From positions 155,622 to 219,621 of the forward strand of contig NZ_NFZS01000006.1 in NCBI RefSeq assembly GCF_003264855.1: 64,000 nucleotides of DNA. Reading direction: 5' to 3'. A program made the position numbers and the translations under genes. The DNA comes from Dyella jiangningensis (GTDB taxonomy: Bacteria > Pseudomonadota > Gammaproteobacteria > Xanthomonadales > Rhodanobacteraceae). The notes beneath the pieces were generated by a model. It did not search any database. It was given only the letters and a program-made list of their open reading frames with translations, and was not told where the DNA came from. How positions within the stretch are numbered: position 1 is the stretch's first letter; each line of letters starts with the position of its first letter. Below, one piece after another: positions 10,032 to 19,678 of this stretch.

Positions 10032-12187
10032 GGTCGATAACCCGGCACGAAGGGGAACGATAGCGACTCGTAGTACGACAGCGGCTGCGGCGGCGGCGCG
10101 TAGCCGGCCGGCAGCGGCAACCCGTTGAGGCTCTGGAAGTACGCGATGCTGGCATCGCGCCACCACTGCGCCTCCTTCTCCTGAATGCCGAGGAACACGG
10201 CCGCCTTACGGTAACGCTCGGCATCGATCCGCCCGTCCAGCGCCTGCCAGGTGGCGCGCATCTGCTTCACGTCATCCACGCCCTGCGTGTAATGCATGAC
10301 CAGTTCGTCCCACAGCGTGCGGCCCGAGCGCATGCGATAGCTCCACGGCACGTGGTGGAACCACAGCAGGTACGCGTCCGGAATCGTCTTCAGGTCATCG
10401 AACTCGGCCGCGATCGGCGGCGCGTACTGCGCGACCGCGTTGCTGCCGGTATGACTGCGGTCGAAGCCGATGCCGTCGTGGTCGGCGCGGTGGTAGTACA
10501 CCGGCGTCCAGTCGGCGCGCGGACCGCTGGCGTCCCACGGCGCCGGGCCGTAGTGATGGCCCTTGCCCATCAGGTGATGCAGGCCCAGTGGCGTCATGTA
10601 ATCGACCACCGCTTCACGCGACAGCATCATCATGTCGACCACGCGCTTCACGAACGCCTCGTCGTTGCTGAAGGTCGCGCGCACCCACTCCTCCGCGATG
10701 ACCCGCGACGACAGCTGCGGATTCCATGCGAGGCGACCGTAGGCGTACCAGTTGGCCTGGTTGAAATCCGAGCCGTTCCAGTCGCGATCGGTACCGATGT
10801 TGGCGACGCCGGCGATGCCGGTGAGCGTGTGCCCGTCGAGTTCGCCATCGATCACTTTCGCCACGGTCGACCCGTTGCCCTTGGCATGGGTGTCGGCGCG
10901 CAGCACTTCTTCGAACAACGGGCCGAGATACACCAGGTGCGTGGCGAAACCCAGGTATTCCTTGGTGATCTGGAACTCCATCATCAACGGCGTCTTCGGC
11001 ATCGCGCCGAACAGCGGGTTGAACGGTTCGCGCGGCTGGAAGTCGATCGGTCCGTTCTTCACCTGCAGCAGGACGTTTGCGGCGAACTTGCCATCCAGCG
11101 GTTTGAATTCGGTATAGGCCTGCTTGGCGCGATCGTCCGTGTTGTGCTGCGAATAGACGAAAGCGCGCCACATCACCACGCCACCGTGCGATGCCAGCGC
11201 ACTGGCCAGCACGTTGGCGCCGTCGGCATGCGTGCGGCCATAGTCCTGCGGGCCGGGCTGGCCTTCGGAGTTGGCCTTCACCAGGAAGCCGCCGAAATCC
11301 GGAATGAGCGCGTAGATCTCATCCGCCTTCGCCCGCCACCAACGCTGCACCGCAGGGTCGAGCGGATCGGCCGTCTTCAGGCCGCCGATCTCGATCGGCG
11401 CGCTGAACTTGACGCTGAGATAGACGCGGATGCCGTACGGCCGGAACACGCCGGCCAGCGCCTTCACCTTGTCCAGATAGAGCGGCGTGAGGATCGCGGC
11501 GTTGGCGTTGACGTTGTTGAGCACGGTACCGTTGATGCCGATGGAGGCATTGGCGCGCGCGTAGTCGATGTAACGCGGGTCGAGCCAGTCGGGCAGCTTC
11601 TGCCAGTCCCATATCGAGTTGCCGGCGTAGCCACGCTCCACGTGACCGCTGAGGTCGTCCCAATGGTCGAGCACGCGCAGCGACATGCGCGTGGCCTCGC
11701 GTACATCGAGGTGATCGATGGATTGCGCCGTCTGCAGCAGGCGCAGGAAATGGAAGGCACCATACAGCGCGGCCACGTCGTCCTGGCCCACGATGGCGAT
11801 GACCGCATGGCCGTCCACGACGGCGTGGCGGATCAGGTAGCCATCGCGACCCAGCGCGCGCACGTCCAGCTTGAGCGCCGCGACGGCCGGCGAGGAGGCC
11901 GGCGTGCCCACCACGATGGCGCCGTCGCGATCCACGGCCGACGCCACGGCGGGTGCGTGACCAAGCAGTCCGCCCAGGCCACGCAACAGTTCATCACGCG
12001 TCGCCTGCTGGGTCGGCGTGGCGACCGGCAACACGAGCTGTGCGGCATGGCTGCGATAGACGGCGGCCTGCGTCTCGGGCAGGGGCCGATAGCGCAGCCA
12101 CAGGTCGTAGCCGTCTTCGGCATGCGCCAGGCCCGTTGCGAGCAGGGCCAGCACGAGGACCAGAAGCACTCGAAATGCCGCCGTCAG
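10028..12187 (-). CDS. aguA: Alpha-glucuronidase, GH67, first gene of the xylan/glucuronate operon
   Basis: About 719 residues. Family motifs are NSEGQPGP near base 11260 (catalytic acid Glu), [10 protein letters not shown] near 11050 (Asp) and [11 protein letters not shown] near 10970 (Glu), matching the triad of characterised GH67 enzymes. It removes (4-O-methyl)glucuronic acid from the ends of xylo-oligosaccharides, supplying the glucuronate branch encoded downstream. The start is uncertain. A perfect AGGAGG (12192-12197) precedes an in-frame CTG at 12187, giving [20 protein letters not shown] and an AHA signal-peptidase site. The next in-frame ATG, at 12253, would add 22 unlikely residues and would overlap the operator. 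I favour the CTG. The product is exported, presumably periplasmic. Confidence 0.9.
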   Translation of the reverse strand: MTAAFRVLLVLVLALLATGLAHAEDGYDLWLRYRPLPETQAAVYRSHAAQLVLPVATPTQQATRDELLRGLGGLLGHAPAVASAVDRDGAIVVGTPASSPAVAALKLDVRALGRDGYLIRHAVVDGHAVIAIVGQDDVAALYGAFHFLRLLQTAQSIDHLDVREATRMSLRVLDHWDDLSGHVERGYAGNSIWDWQKLPDWLDPRYIDYARANASIGINGTVLNNVNANAAILTPLYLDKVKALAGVFRPYGIRVYLSVKFSAPIEIGGLKTADPLDPAVQRWWRAKADEIYALIPDFGGFLVKANSEGQPGPQDYGRTHADGANVLASALASHGGVVMWRAFVYSQHNTDDRAKQAYTEFKPLDGKFAANVLLQVKNGPIDFQPREPFNPLFGAMPKTPLMMEFQITKEYLGFATHLVYLGPLFEEVLRADTHAKGNGSTVAKVIDGELDGHTLTGIAGVANIGTDRDWNGSDFNQANWYAYGRLAWNPQLSSRVIAEEWVRATFSNDEAFVKRVVDMMMLSREAVVDYMTPLGLHHLMGKGHHYGPAPWDASGPRADWTPVYYHRADHDGIGFDRSHTGSNAVAQYAPPIAAEFDDLKTIPDAYLLWFHHVPWSYRMRSGRTLWDELVMHYTQGVDDVKQMRATWQALDGRIDAERYRKAAVFLGIQEKEAQWWRDASIAYFQSLNGLPLPAGYAPPPQPLSYYESLSFPFVPGYRP

Positions 12188-12238
12188 TTGGCCTCCTGCA
12201 TGCTTTGCGGGCCGGAATGGTAGAGAAAGCGCCACGGC

Positions 12239-12252
12239 AGTTATCGCTAACA
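12239..12252 (-). promoter_or_regulatory. Degenerate xyl-box-like LacI-family operator upstream of aguA
   Basis: Read on the minus strand the site is TGTTAGCGATAACT. It matches 11 of 14 positions of the palindrome found exactly at 17940-17953, with one half-site (TGTTAGCG) intact. It lies in the divergent gap between the GH67 operon and the LacI-family gene, about 50 bp upstream of the preferred GH67 start, where a repressor would act. The family assignment is inference from sequence likeness and position. Confidence 0.6.
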
Positions 12253-12360
12253 TATGCAAGAATGCACTCCAGATCCGACCGACATCAGGACTGACAGCGA
12301 CGGTCGTGGGCGATACGGCACCGGCCTTGTCGCACCAGCTCCGCGCGAAGGAAAACGGCA

Positions 12361-13440
12361 TTGAAGAAGACAGGCAGGAAGTCGGTTCGCCGCAAGGGGG
12401 CCGCCGTCACCATCGACGACGTGGCCGCGCTGGCCAAGGTCTCCGCCATGACGGTATCGCGTGTCGTCAACGGCCACAGCAAGGTGCGCGATGCCACGCG
12501 CGAACGCGTGATGGCGGCGGTGCGCGAACTGGGCTACATCCCCAACCTCGCGGCCAGCTCGCTGGCGGCCGCGCAGGACGCGCGCATCGCGCTGATCTAC
12601 ACCAACCCCAGCGCGGGCTACCTGCGCGAGCTGCTGCTCGGCGCGCTGCGTGGCTCCGCACGCACGGCGGCGCAGCTGGTCATCGACGACTGGGATGAAC
12701 TCGACGCCGGTGGTGAGCGCAAGGCGGCCCGCGCGCTGGCCAAGAGCGTGGCCGGCGTGATCCTGCCGCCGCCGCTGTGCGAATCGAAGGTGGTGATCGA
12801 AGAGCTGGTCAGCGCCGGCGTGCCGGTGGTGGCCATTGCCTCGGGCCGCTTCAACCACGACATTTCCAGCGTGCGCATCGACGACTACCTGGCCAGCAAG
12901 GAAGTCACCGAGCACCTGATCCGCATGGGCCACGCGCGCGTTGCCTTCATCAAGGGCCACCCCAACCAGACGGCCAGCGCGCGCCGCTTCGAGGGCTACC
13001 AGGCAGCGCTGAAGGACGCCGGCATCGCGTATGACGCGAGCCTCGTGCAACAGGGCTACTTCACCTATCGCTCCGGCCTGGAGGCGGTGGAGCACCTGCT
13101 GTCGCTGCGCAAGCCGCCCACTGCGATCTTCGCCAGCAACGACGACATGGCCGCCGCGGCGATTTCCGTGGCGCACCGGCGCGGACTCGACGTGCCGCGC
13201 GATCTCTCGATCGTCGGCTTCGACGATACCTCGGCCGCCACCACGGTGTGGCCGGAGCTGTCCACCGTGCGCCAGCCGATCGCCAGCATGGCCGATTCGG
13301 CCATCGACATCCTGCAGCGCGCGATCCGCCGCAAGGACACTGAAACGAAAGTGGTGGTCGATCATGTGGTCGCCCATCAGTTGATCAAGCGCGATTCGGT
13401 GGCGCCGCCCGTCGGTGCCGGCACCAAGCCCAAGGGCTGA
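12361..13440 (+). CDS. LacI-family transcriptional regulator of the xylan operon (TTG start)
   Basis: 359 residues beginning at a TTG with GAAGGAAA about 7 bases upstream. The N-terminal helix-turn-helix spans about 16-70 ([20 protein letters not shown], then the hinge [12 protein letters not shown]). A periplasmic-binding-protein-like effector domain follows from about 75 ([13 protein letters not shown]) with [12 protein letters not shown] and SIVGFDDT typical of LacI/PurR dimers. It is divergent from the GH67 operon and converges on the symporter gene with 37 bp between stops. In Xanthomonas a LacI-type repressor (also called XylR) controls xylan genes through the xyl-box. This protein is the natural candidate for the two operators here. 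The effector (xylose, xylobiose or an aldouronate) cannot be read from sequence. Confidence 0.9.
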   Translation: MKKTGRKSVRRKGAAVTIDDVAALAKVSAMTVSRVVNGHSKVRDATRERVMAAVRELGYIPNLAASSLAAAQDARIALIYTNPSAGYLRELLLGALRGSARTAAQLVIDDWDELDAGGERKAARALAKSVAGVILPPPLCESKVVIEELVSAGVPVVAIASGRFNHDISSVRIDDYLASKEVTEHLIRMGHARVAFIKGHPNQTASARRFEGYQAALKDAGIAYDASLVQQGYFTYRSGLEAVEHLLSLRKPPTAIFASNDDMAAAAISVAHRRGLDVPRDLSIVGFDDTSAATTVWPELSTVRQPIASMADSAIDILQRAIRRKDTETKVVVDHVVAHQLIKRDSVAPPVGAGTKPKG

Positions 13441-13477
13441 TCGCCGGCGACGCGGAAGGCTGGCGCCACGCATCGCA

Positions 13478-14911
13478 CTAGCCTTCCATCTGTTCCAGTT
13501 CCTTGCCGCGCGTTTCCTTCACGTAGCGCAGCACGAACACCACCGAGATCGCCGCCGCCACGGCATAGATGCCATACGCGCCGGCCAGGCCGATGCTCGC
13601 CAGGAGAATGGGGAAGCTCACGGTGATGGCGAAGTTGGACGTCCATTGCGCGGCGCCCGCCACCGCCAGGCCCGAGCCGCGGATCTGGTTGGGAAACATC
13701 TCGCCCAGCATCACCCACATCACCGGCCCCCACGACATGTTGAAGAAGGCCACGTAGACGTTGGCCGCCACCAGTGCGAGCGTGCCCATCGCCGGCGACA
13801 GCGCGAGCTTGCCGCTGGCATCGACGCCGGCATGCGCAAAGGCGAAGGTGACCAGTGCGAGCGTGACGGTCATGCCGACCGAGCCGATCCACAGCAGCGG
13901 CTTGCGGCCCACGCGATCGATCAGCAGCACGGCGATCAGGCAGGCGCCGATGCTCAGCGCGCCGGAGAACACGTTGATCAACAGCGCGTCGTTTTCCGAG
14001 AAACCCACGGCCTGCCACAGCACGGCGCCGTAATAGAACACCACGTTGATGCCCACCAGCTGCTGGAACGTGGCGAGTCCAATGCCCACCCACACGATGG
14101 GACGCACACGGCCACTCGTCTTGTCGAGCAGATCGGACAGCTTGGGACGATGACGATCCTGCGCCAGCGAGGCGCCGATCTCGGCGAATTTGTTGGTGGC
14201 TTCCTGTTCGCCATAGAGACGCGCGAGCACGGCTTTCGCTTCGCCGTCGCGCTTGCGCACGACCAGGAAGCGCGGGCTTTCGGGGATGAACAGCAGCGAG
14301 ACCAGGAACAGCGATGACGGCAACGCCTGCATCCAGAACATCCAGCGCCACGCATCCTGGCCGAGCCACAGCACGCCGGTGGATGCGCCGGCCGCCTTCG
14401 CCAGCAGGAAGTTGCTAAGGAACGCGCTGAACAGGCCGCTGATGATGGCGATCTGCTGCACGGTGGCGAGCCGGCCGCGATAACGCGCGGGCGCCACTTC
14501 GGCGATATAGGCCGGTGCAATGACACTGGCCGCACCCACCGCGAAGCCACCCATGATGCGTGCGAACACGAAGAAGGCGGCACTGTGCGCTGCGCCGGCG
14601 CCCAGCGCCGACAGCAGGAACAGCACGGAGGAGATGATCAGCACCGAACGGCGGCCCCAGTAGTCGGCGACGCGCCCGGCGAAGAACGCGCCGAGCGCGC
14701 AGCCCAGCAACATCGAGGCCACTTCGAAGCCGATCTGCGCCGAGGTGGACTGGAAGGCCTGCTTGAGGCCATCCACCGTGCCATTGATCACGCCGCTATC
14801 GAACCCGAACAGGAAGCCGCCGAGCGTGGCGACGCAACTGATCTGGACGATGAGTCGGGTGTTTTCCGCATGCCTCGCGGCTACCGCGCCATCAAGCGTT
14901 ACGCTGTTCAT
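13478..14911 (-). CDS. xylE: MFS sugar porter, probable D-xylose:H+ symporter
   Basis: 477 residues with about twelve hydrophobic segments. Sugar-porter signatures are GRVADYWGRRS between helices 2 and 3, PESPRFLV before the central loop, and DRVGRKPLL between helices 8 and 9. QQLVGINVVFYYGA in helix 7 is the sugar-contacting segment of XylE/GLUT proteins. It should move monosaccharide, most likely xylose, across the inner membrane with a proton. It is the last gene of xylB-xylA-xylE, starting 110 bp after the xylA stop. Glucose or another hexose is possible, but linkage to xylA and xylB favours xylose. Confidence 0.88.
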   Translation of the reverse strand: MNSVTLDGAVAARHAENTRLIVQISCVATLGGFLFGFDSGVINGTVDGLKQAFQSTSAQIGFEVASMLLGCALGAFFAGRVADYWGRRSVLIISSVLFLLSALGAGAAHSAAFFVFARIMGGFAVGAASVIAPAYIAEVAPARYRGRLATVQQIAIISGLFSAFLSNFLLAKAAGASTGVLWLGQDAWRWMFWMQALPSSLFLVSLLFIPESPRFLVVRKRDGEAKAVLARLYGEQEATNKFAEIGASLAQDRHRPKLSDLLDKTSGRVRPIVWVGIGLATFQQLVGINVVFYYGAVLWQAVGFSENDALLINVFSGALSIGACLIAVLLIDRVGRKPLLWIGSVGMTVTLALVTFAFAHAGVDASGKLALSPAMGTLALVAANVYVAFFNMSWGPVMWVMLGEMFPNQIRGSGLAVAGAAQWTSNFAITVSFPILLASIGLAGAYGIYAVAAAISVVFVLRYVKETRGKELEQMEG

Positions 14912-15021
14912 GCTGTCGGTGTCTCATGGTCGTGTTTCCGGCTCCCCAAGGTCGGCAAGGCACATCCCCGTGCGGCTTGCCGACCACTCAGATCAGACGC
15001 TAGCGAAGCAGGCTTCGCGAA

Positions 15022-16359
15022 TCAGCGCAGCAGGTACTGATTCAGCAGATTCTCGTAACGCTCCTGCTTGCCGCTGCGCTTGGCGGGCTCGCCGTTCTTC
15101 GCGGCAAGGTCGCGCAGCTGCGCCAGGTTGAACTTGCCCTGCGCGAAATCGAGGCCCGGACCGTTGTCGAAGCTGCTGTAGCGCTCGGCGCGCCACTGCT
15201 CCAGCGGCGACTGCTTGAGCAGCGCATGCGCCACTTCCAGGCCGCGCGCGAACGCGTCCATGCCGCCGATGTGCGCGATGAACAAGTCGTCCAGGTCGGT
15301 GGACTCGCGACGCGCCTTGGCGTCGAAGTTGAGGCCGCCGGGTGCGAGGCCGCCCTGGCGCAGCACGACCAGCATGGCGCCCACGGTGTCGTACAGGTCG
15401 CTCGGGAACTGGTCGGTATCCCAGCCGTTCTGTGCATTGCCACGGTTGGCATCGATGCTGCCGAGCAGGCCGTGGTCGGAAGCGACCTGCAGGTCGTGCT
15501 CGAAGGTGTGGCCCGACAGCGTGGCGTGGTTGGCCTCGATGTTGAGCTTGAAGTCCTTGTCCAGGCCATGCTGCTGCAGGAAGCCGGCGACGGTGGCCGA
15601 GTCGAAGTCGTACTGGTGCTTCATCGGCTCCATCGGCTTGGGCTCGATCAGGAAGTTGCCCTTGAAGCCGATGCTGCGGCCGTAGTCACGCGCCATGGTG
15701 AGGAAGCGAGCGAAGTGTTCCAGCTCACGCTTCATGTTCGTGTTGAGCAGCGTGGCGTAGCCTTCGCGGCCACCCCAGAATACGTAGTTCTCGCCGCCCA
15801 GCTCCACCGTGGCGTCCAGCGCGGCCTTGATCTGCGCGGCGGCGCGCGCCACCACCGCGAAATCCGGATTGGTCGCCGCGCCATTCATGTAGCGCGGGTG
15901 GCTGAACAGGTTCGCCGTGCCCCACAGCAGCTTGACACCGGTGGAGGCCTGGCGCTCCTTGGCCAGCGCGACCATGTGCCTGAGGTTCTTCTCGTACTCG
16001 CCCACATCGTCGGCGTCGGGCGCCATGTCGATGTCGTGGAAGCAGTAGTACGGCACGCCGAGCTTGGTGAAGAACTCGAATGCTGCGTCCAGCTTCGCCT
16101 CGGCACGCGCCAGCGGCGCGCCATCGGCATCCCACGGGAACACGCGCGTGCCGGGACCGAACGGGTCATGGCCTGCATTGCAGAACGTGTGCCAGTAGCA
16201 CGCGGCAAAACGCAGGTGCTCAGCCATGGTCTTGTCGCCGATCTTCTTGTTCGCGTCGTAGTGCTTGAACGCCAGCGGATTGTCCGAACCCAGCCCCTCG
16301 AACGGGATGCGGCCGATGCCGGGGAAGAATTCACGCTTGCCGATGAAAGGGGTGCTCAT
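15022..16359 (-). CDS. xylA: Xylose isomerase
   Basis: 445 residues, the longer class II form. Catalytic His108 and Asp111 are in [10 protein letters not shown], and the metal-binding segment is [10 protein letters not shown] (Glu239, Lys241); WGGREGY at 196-201 is also present. It converts D-xylose to D-xylulose in the cytoplasm with Mg or Co. It starts 48 bp after the xylB stop and is followed by the symporter gene. All landmark residues are intact and the length is as expected. Confidence 0.97.
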   Translation of the reverse strand: MSTPFIGKREFFPGIGRIPFEGLGSDNPLAFKHYDANKKIGDKTMAEHLRFAACYWHTFCNAGHDPFGPGTRVFPWDADGAPLARAEAKLDAAFEFFTKLGVPYYCFHDIDMAPDADDVGEYEKNLRHMVALAKERQASTGVKLLWGTANLFSHPRYMNGAATNPDFAVVARAAAQIKAALDATVELGGENYVFWGGREGYATLLNTNMKRELEHFARFLTMARDYGRSIGFKGNFLIEPKPMEPMKHQYDFDSATVAGFLQQHGLDKDFKLNIEANHATLSGHTFEHDLQVASDHGLLGSIDANRGNAQNGWDTDQFPSDLYDTVGAMLVVLRQGGLAPGGLNFDAKARRESTDLDDLFIAHIGGMDAFARGLEVAHALLKQSPLEQWRAERYSSFDNGPGLDFAQGKFNLAQLRDLAAKNGEPAKRSGKQERYENLLNQYLLR

Positions 16360-16407
16360 GATCGTGTGGTCCTGGTCGAGGAGTGATGAGGCAACAGGCC
16401 CGAGGGG

Positions 16408-17919
16408 TCAGGCGGTACCCGCCGGGTGACTGGCGTAGAAGGACTTGGCGCCGTCGAGGTGGCGCAGGAATTGGCGATAGGAAGCCTGGTAGGCAGCCAC
16501 GTTCTTGCCATCCGGGCGAACGGAGAGTCCGGGGGCGATCAGCACGTGCTCGCGCGCCATCGCTGCGAGGTCCGCATCGCGGCCGTGGGCGCGCTCGTGC
16601 GCCCACAACGCCTGCAGCGCGGCGCCGAACGCGGCGCCTTCGGCCTGCAACGGCACTTCCACCGGCAGCTCGAACACGTCGGCGACCATCTGTCGCCACG
16701 CGGCGCTGTGGCTGCCGCCGCCGGTGAGGCGGATCGCATCGAAACGCAGGCCCGCGGCAAGCAGTGCGTCGTAGCCGTTGCGCAACGCATAGGTCGCGCC
16801 TTCCATCGCCGCGCGATAGATATTGCCGCGCGTGAGGTTGTTGAGGTCCATGCCGTGCAGGCTTCCGCGCGCATGCGGCAGGTCCGGCGTGCGCTCGCCA
16901 TTCAAGAACGGCAGCATCACCAGGCCGCCCGCGCCGGGCGAGGTGCCCACCATCATGGCATCGCCGTCGCGCGTGCCGAAACCGAACGCCTTGGCCACGC
17001 TTTCGGTGGCGATCGTGCAGTTCATCGTGCAGATCAGCGGCAGCCAGCCGCCGGTGGAGGAACAGAACGCCGCCCAGCCCGCCGCGTCGTCCACGACCGG
17101 GTGATCGGCGTACGCGAACAGCGTGCCCGACGTGCCCAGGCTCATGCTCAACACGCCCGGCTCGACGTTGCCGGTGCCGATCGCCGCCATCATGTTGTCG
17201 CCGCCGCCGGCCGAGATCCGCACGGAACGCGGCAGTCCAAGCTCGTCCGCGATGGCGGGCGCAATGGGGAAGCTCGCGTCCGCCTCGACCAGGGGCGGCA
17301 GGCAGTCGATGAGCTTGCGGTCCGCGTCGGTGGCTGCCAGCAGCTCGGGCGACCATTGCCGCGTGCGGACATCCAGCCAGCCGGTGCCGGACGCGTCGCC
17401 GTATTCCATCCAGCGCTCGCCGGTCAGCCAGAAGTTCACGTAGTCATGCGGCAACAGGATTGTCGCCAGCCGCGCGTAGACCTCGGGACGATGCTTGCGC
17501 GTCCACGGCAACTTCGACGCGGTATAGCCGGCCAGAATGGGATTGCCTGCCAGAGCCACACAGCGCGCGGCGCCACCGGCGGCATCCATGATCTCGTCGC
17601 ATTCGGCCTGGGTGCTCGTGTCGCACCACAGCTTGGCCGGCGCCAGCACGTTGCCCGCGGCATCGAGCGGCACGAAGCCGTGCTGCTGGCCGGACACGCC
17701 GATTGCCGTCACGCGCGAACGCGAGTTGGCATCGAGCTTCGCAAAGCAGGCACGGATCGCATCGATCCACCACTGGGCCTTCTGCTCGCGACTGCCGTCA
17801 TCGCCGGCGATCAGCTCGAGCGGGTGGCCATGCGTGGAAACCACGCGACGCGTGGCCGCGTCATACGCCACCAGCTTGACGCTCTGGGTACCGACATCAA
17901 GTCCAACCACAAGGCTCAT
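16408..17919 (-). CDS. xylB: Xylulokinase
   Basis: 503 residues of the FGGY kinase family. The N-terminal phosphate-binding segment is GLDVGTQSVKLVAYD, followed by GVSGQQHGFVPLD, and the C-terminal FGGY signature region is LRFDAIRLTGGGSHSAAWRQ. It phosphorylates D-xylulose to xylulose 5-phosphate for the pentose phosphate pathway. It is the first gene of the xylB-xylA-xylE operon. Its ATG is only 21 bases from the exact 14-bp operator at 17940-17953, so repression at this promoter is likely. Confidence 0.96.
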   Translation of the reverse strand: MSLVVGLDVGTQSVKLVAYDAATRRVVSTHGHPLELIAGDDGSREQKAQWWIDAIRACFAKLDANSRSRVTAIGVSGQQHGFVPLDAAGNVLAPAKLWCDTSTQAECDEIMDAAGGAARCVALAGNPILAGYTASKLPWTRKHRPEVYARLATILLPHDYVNFWLTGERWMEYGDASGTGWLDVRTRQWSPELLAATDADRKLIDCLPPLVEADASFPIAPAIADELGLPRSVRISAGGGDNMMAAIGTGNVEPGVLSMSLGTSGTLFAYADHPVVDDAAGWAAFCSSTGGWLPLICTMNCTIATESVAKAFGFGTRDGDAMMVGTSPGAGGLVMLPFLNGERTPDLPHARGSLHGMDLNNLTRGNIYRAAMEGATYALRNGYDALLAAGLRFDAIRLTGGGSHSAAWRQMVADVFELPVEVPLQAEGAAFGAALQALWAHERAHGRDADLAAMAREHVLIAPGLSVRPDGKNVAAYQASYRQFLRHLDGAKSFYASHPAGTA

Positions 17920-17939
17920 ACGTTTTCAGGGGCCCAAGA

Positions 17940-17953
17940 TGTTAGCGCTACCA
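17940..17953 (-). promoter_or_regulatory. Exact xyl-box-type operator upstream of xylB
   Basis: On the minus strand the site reads TGGTAGCGCTAACA, a near-palindrome around AGCGCT. From memory this is the motif reported as the xyl-box bound by the LacI-type XylR of Xanthomonas campestris. It ends 20 bases before the xylB start, overlapping where the core promoter or transcription start should be. A degenerate copy precedes the GH67 operon. Confidence 0.78.
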
Positions 17954-18420
17954 TAAATCGGTCCAATAAAACCCCCGATCCGTTTCCGCAGGGCCTGGGG
18001 GCTGCCTGCCGCTGGAAGGGGGGTGCGTGCTGCAGACTGTACTAGCGCTTTGCCGAAATGCCATGTCGCAATGCAAAAAAGCCGGAAATCCGCCCTTTGG
18101 GACGCGGCGGGAGGGCACGCAAGCCGCCGTTCCGGCGAGCATGGAACCGATCCGAACAACAACCCTTCCACCCAGGGCGGCCGTCTCAAGGGGTGGAGAG
18201 GACTTGCCCCTCCCGGAGATGGGGCGGTCGCCACGGTCGAGCGGCGTGATCCGAGAGCGCCGAGCCGGGCGCACATGCACGAATGGAAGTATAGACGTCC
18301 GTACGGCATGGAAGCTGGCACCTGTCCCCTCGGGGGACAACGGATGATGCAGCGCAGCGTGTCGCACGCCATGCAAGCCGCTAACTTGCGGCCCCATTGC
18401 CCATCGCCAAAGGTTGATGG
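17954..18420. other. Divergent intergenic region between xylB and xylR
   Basis: About 470 bp without a convincing gene. It should contain the promoters for the xylB operon (leftward) and xylR (rightward). A partial operator-like heptamer TAGCGCT lies at 18042-18048, inside a 14-mer matching only 8 positions of the xyl-box. No strong sigma-70 pair or terminator was recognised. The short frames here lack coding character. Confidence 0.6.
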
Positions 18421-19587
18421 ATGTTGCCGCATCGCGTCGCGCTGCTTTTCAACGCCAACAAGGTCTATGACCGCCAGGTCATCGCAGGCATTGGGGAATA
18501 CCTCACTTTTACCCGCGTGAAGTGGGATCTCTTCATGGAAGAGGACTTCCGCTGCCGCACCCTGGGCATTCGCCAATGGCGGGGCGACGGCATCATTGCC
18601 GACTTCGACGATCCGGTCGTGGCCGAAGCCGTATCCGCGCTTCCCATTCCCGTCGTGGCGGTGGGCGGCTCGTATGCCGACGACTCGCAGTACCCCACGG
18701 GCATTCCCTATGTGGCGACCGACAACCGGAAGCTGGTGCAGGCGGCGTATGGCCATCTGATCGAGCACGGCCTGGAACGCTTCGCCTTCTTCGGCAAGCC
18801 GCCGGAACCCGACAACCGCTGGGCGCACGAGCGCGAGATGTGGTTCCGTCACCTCACCGCCGCGGATGGCTTGGAAGGCATCGTCTACCACGGCGCGTCC
18901 ACCAGCGCGGGCGGCTGGGGGCGCGCGCAGCACGAAGTGGCCGAATGGATCCACAGCCTGCCCAAGCCCATCGGCATCATCGCCGCCACCGACGCACGCG
19001 CGCGGCAGCTGCTGCAGGCCTGCATCGTGGGCGACGTGCCGGTGCCGGAACAGGTCGCCATCGTCGGTATCGACAACGACCCCATCGTGCAGGTGCTCAG
19101 CTGCATACGCCTCACCTCGGTGATGCAGGGCGCCGAGGAAATGGGCCGCACCGCGGCGCAGCTGCTGCATCAGATGCTGCACGGCGGCGACTGTTCCGGC
19201 TCGCGCGTGCTGGTGCCGCCTGCCGGCATCAACGTGCAGGCCAGCAGCCAGTACCAGTGCATCCGCAGCCCGCACGTGATGCGGGCGCGGCATTACATCC
19301 GCCAGTACGCCTGCATGGGCATCAAGGCCGAACAGGTGGCCGGTTACGTCAACGTATCGCGCACGCTGCTGGAAGAACACTTCAAGCGCGAGCTGAAAAA
19401 GTCCGTGCACCAGGTGATCCTCGAGCACAAGCTGGAGCGCGCGCGGCAGCTGCTGACCGATCCGTCGATGTCGCTGACGGACGTGGCCGTGCGCAGCGGC
19501 TTCACCTCGCTGCAGTACATGTATGTGGTGTTCCGCCGCGAATTCGACTGCACGCCCAAGCAATACCAGGAACAGCTGAAGGCCTGA
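18421..19587 (+). CDS. xylR: XylR, AraC-family xylose regulator with periplasmic-binding-like sensor domain
   Basis: 388 residues. Residues 1 to about 275 form a LacI/PBP-like sensor (RVALLFNANKVYDRQVIAGI at the start, then IVGIDNDPIVQ). Residues about 285-388 carry two AraC-type helix-turn-helices, ending SLTDVAVRSGFTSLQYMYVV and FDCTPKQY. This architecture is that of E. coli XylR, which binds xylose and activates xyl promoters. It is divergent from xylB. The locus therefore has both an AraC-type activator and a LacI-type regulator. AAAGG precedes the ATG at normal spacing. Confidence 0.93.
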   Translation: MLPHRVALLFNANKVYDRQVIAGIGEYLTFTRVKWDLFMEEDFRCRTLGIRQWRGDGIIADFDDPVVAEAVSALPIPVVAVGGSYADDSQYPTGIPYVATDNRKLVQAAYGHLIEHGLERFAFFGKPPEPDNRWAHEREMWFRHLTAADGLEGIVYHGASTSAGGWGRAQHEVAEWIHSLPKPIGIIAATDARARQLLQACIVGDVPVPEQVAIVGIDNDPIVQVLSCIRLTSVMQGAEEMGRTAAQLLHQMLHGGDCSGSRVLVPPAGINVQASSQYQCIRSPHVMRARHYIRQYACMGIKAEQVAGYVNVSRTLLEEHFKRELKKSVHQVILEHKLERARQLLTDPSMSLTDVAVRSGFTSLQYMYVVFRREFDCTPKQYQEQLKA

Positions 19588-19596
19588 CGACCAGGC

Positions 19597-19653
19597 GTCC
19601 GCATTCGTTGCCGGCATGCACGGGGAGGCATCACACCGGCAACGAACGCGGAC
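19597..19653. terminator. Long hairpin between convergent xylR and TonB receptor genes
   Basis: Arms 19597-19614 and 19636-19653 are complementary over 18 bp with one mismatch (GTCCGCATTCGTTGCCGG against its partner), with a 21-base loop. It lies exactly in the convergent gap and could end transcription from both sides. There is no clear U-tract on either side, so it may instead protect 3' ends. Confidence 0.7.
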
Positions 19654-19678
19654 CTGCCTTCGGGGCGACGGAAACCCC

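Noticed and set aside
18040..18053. A third operator-like site upstream of xylR
   Set aside because: Only the central TAGCGCT matches (8 of 14 positions), so I did not call it a binding site.
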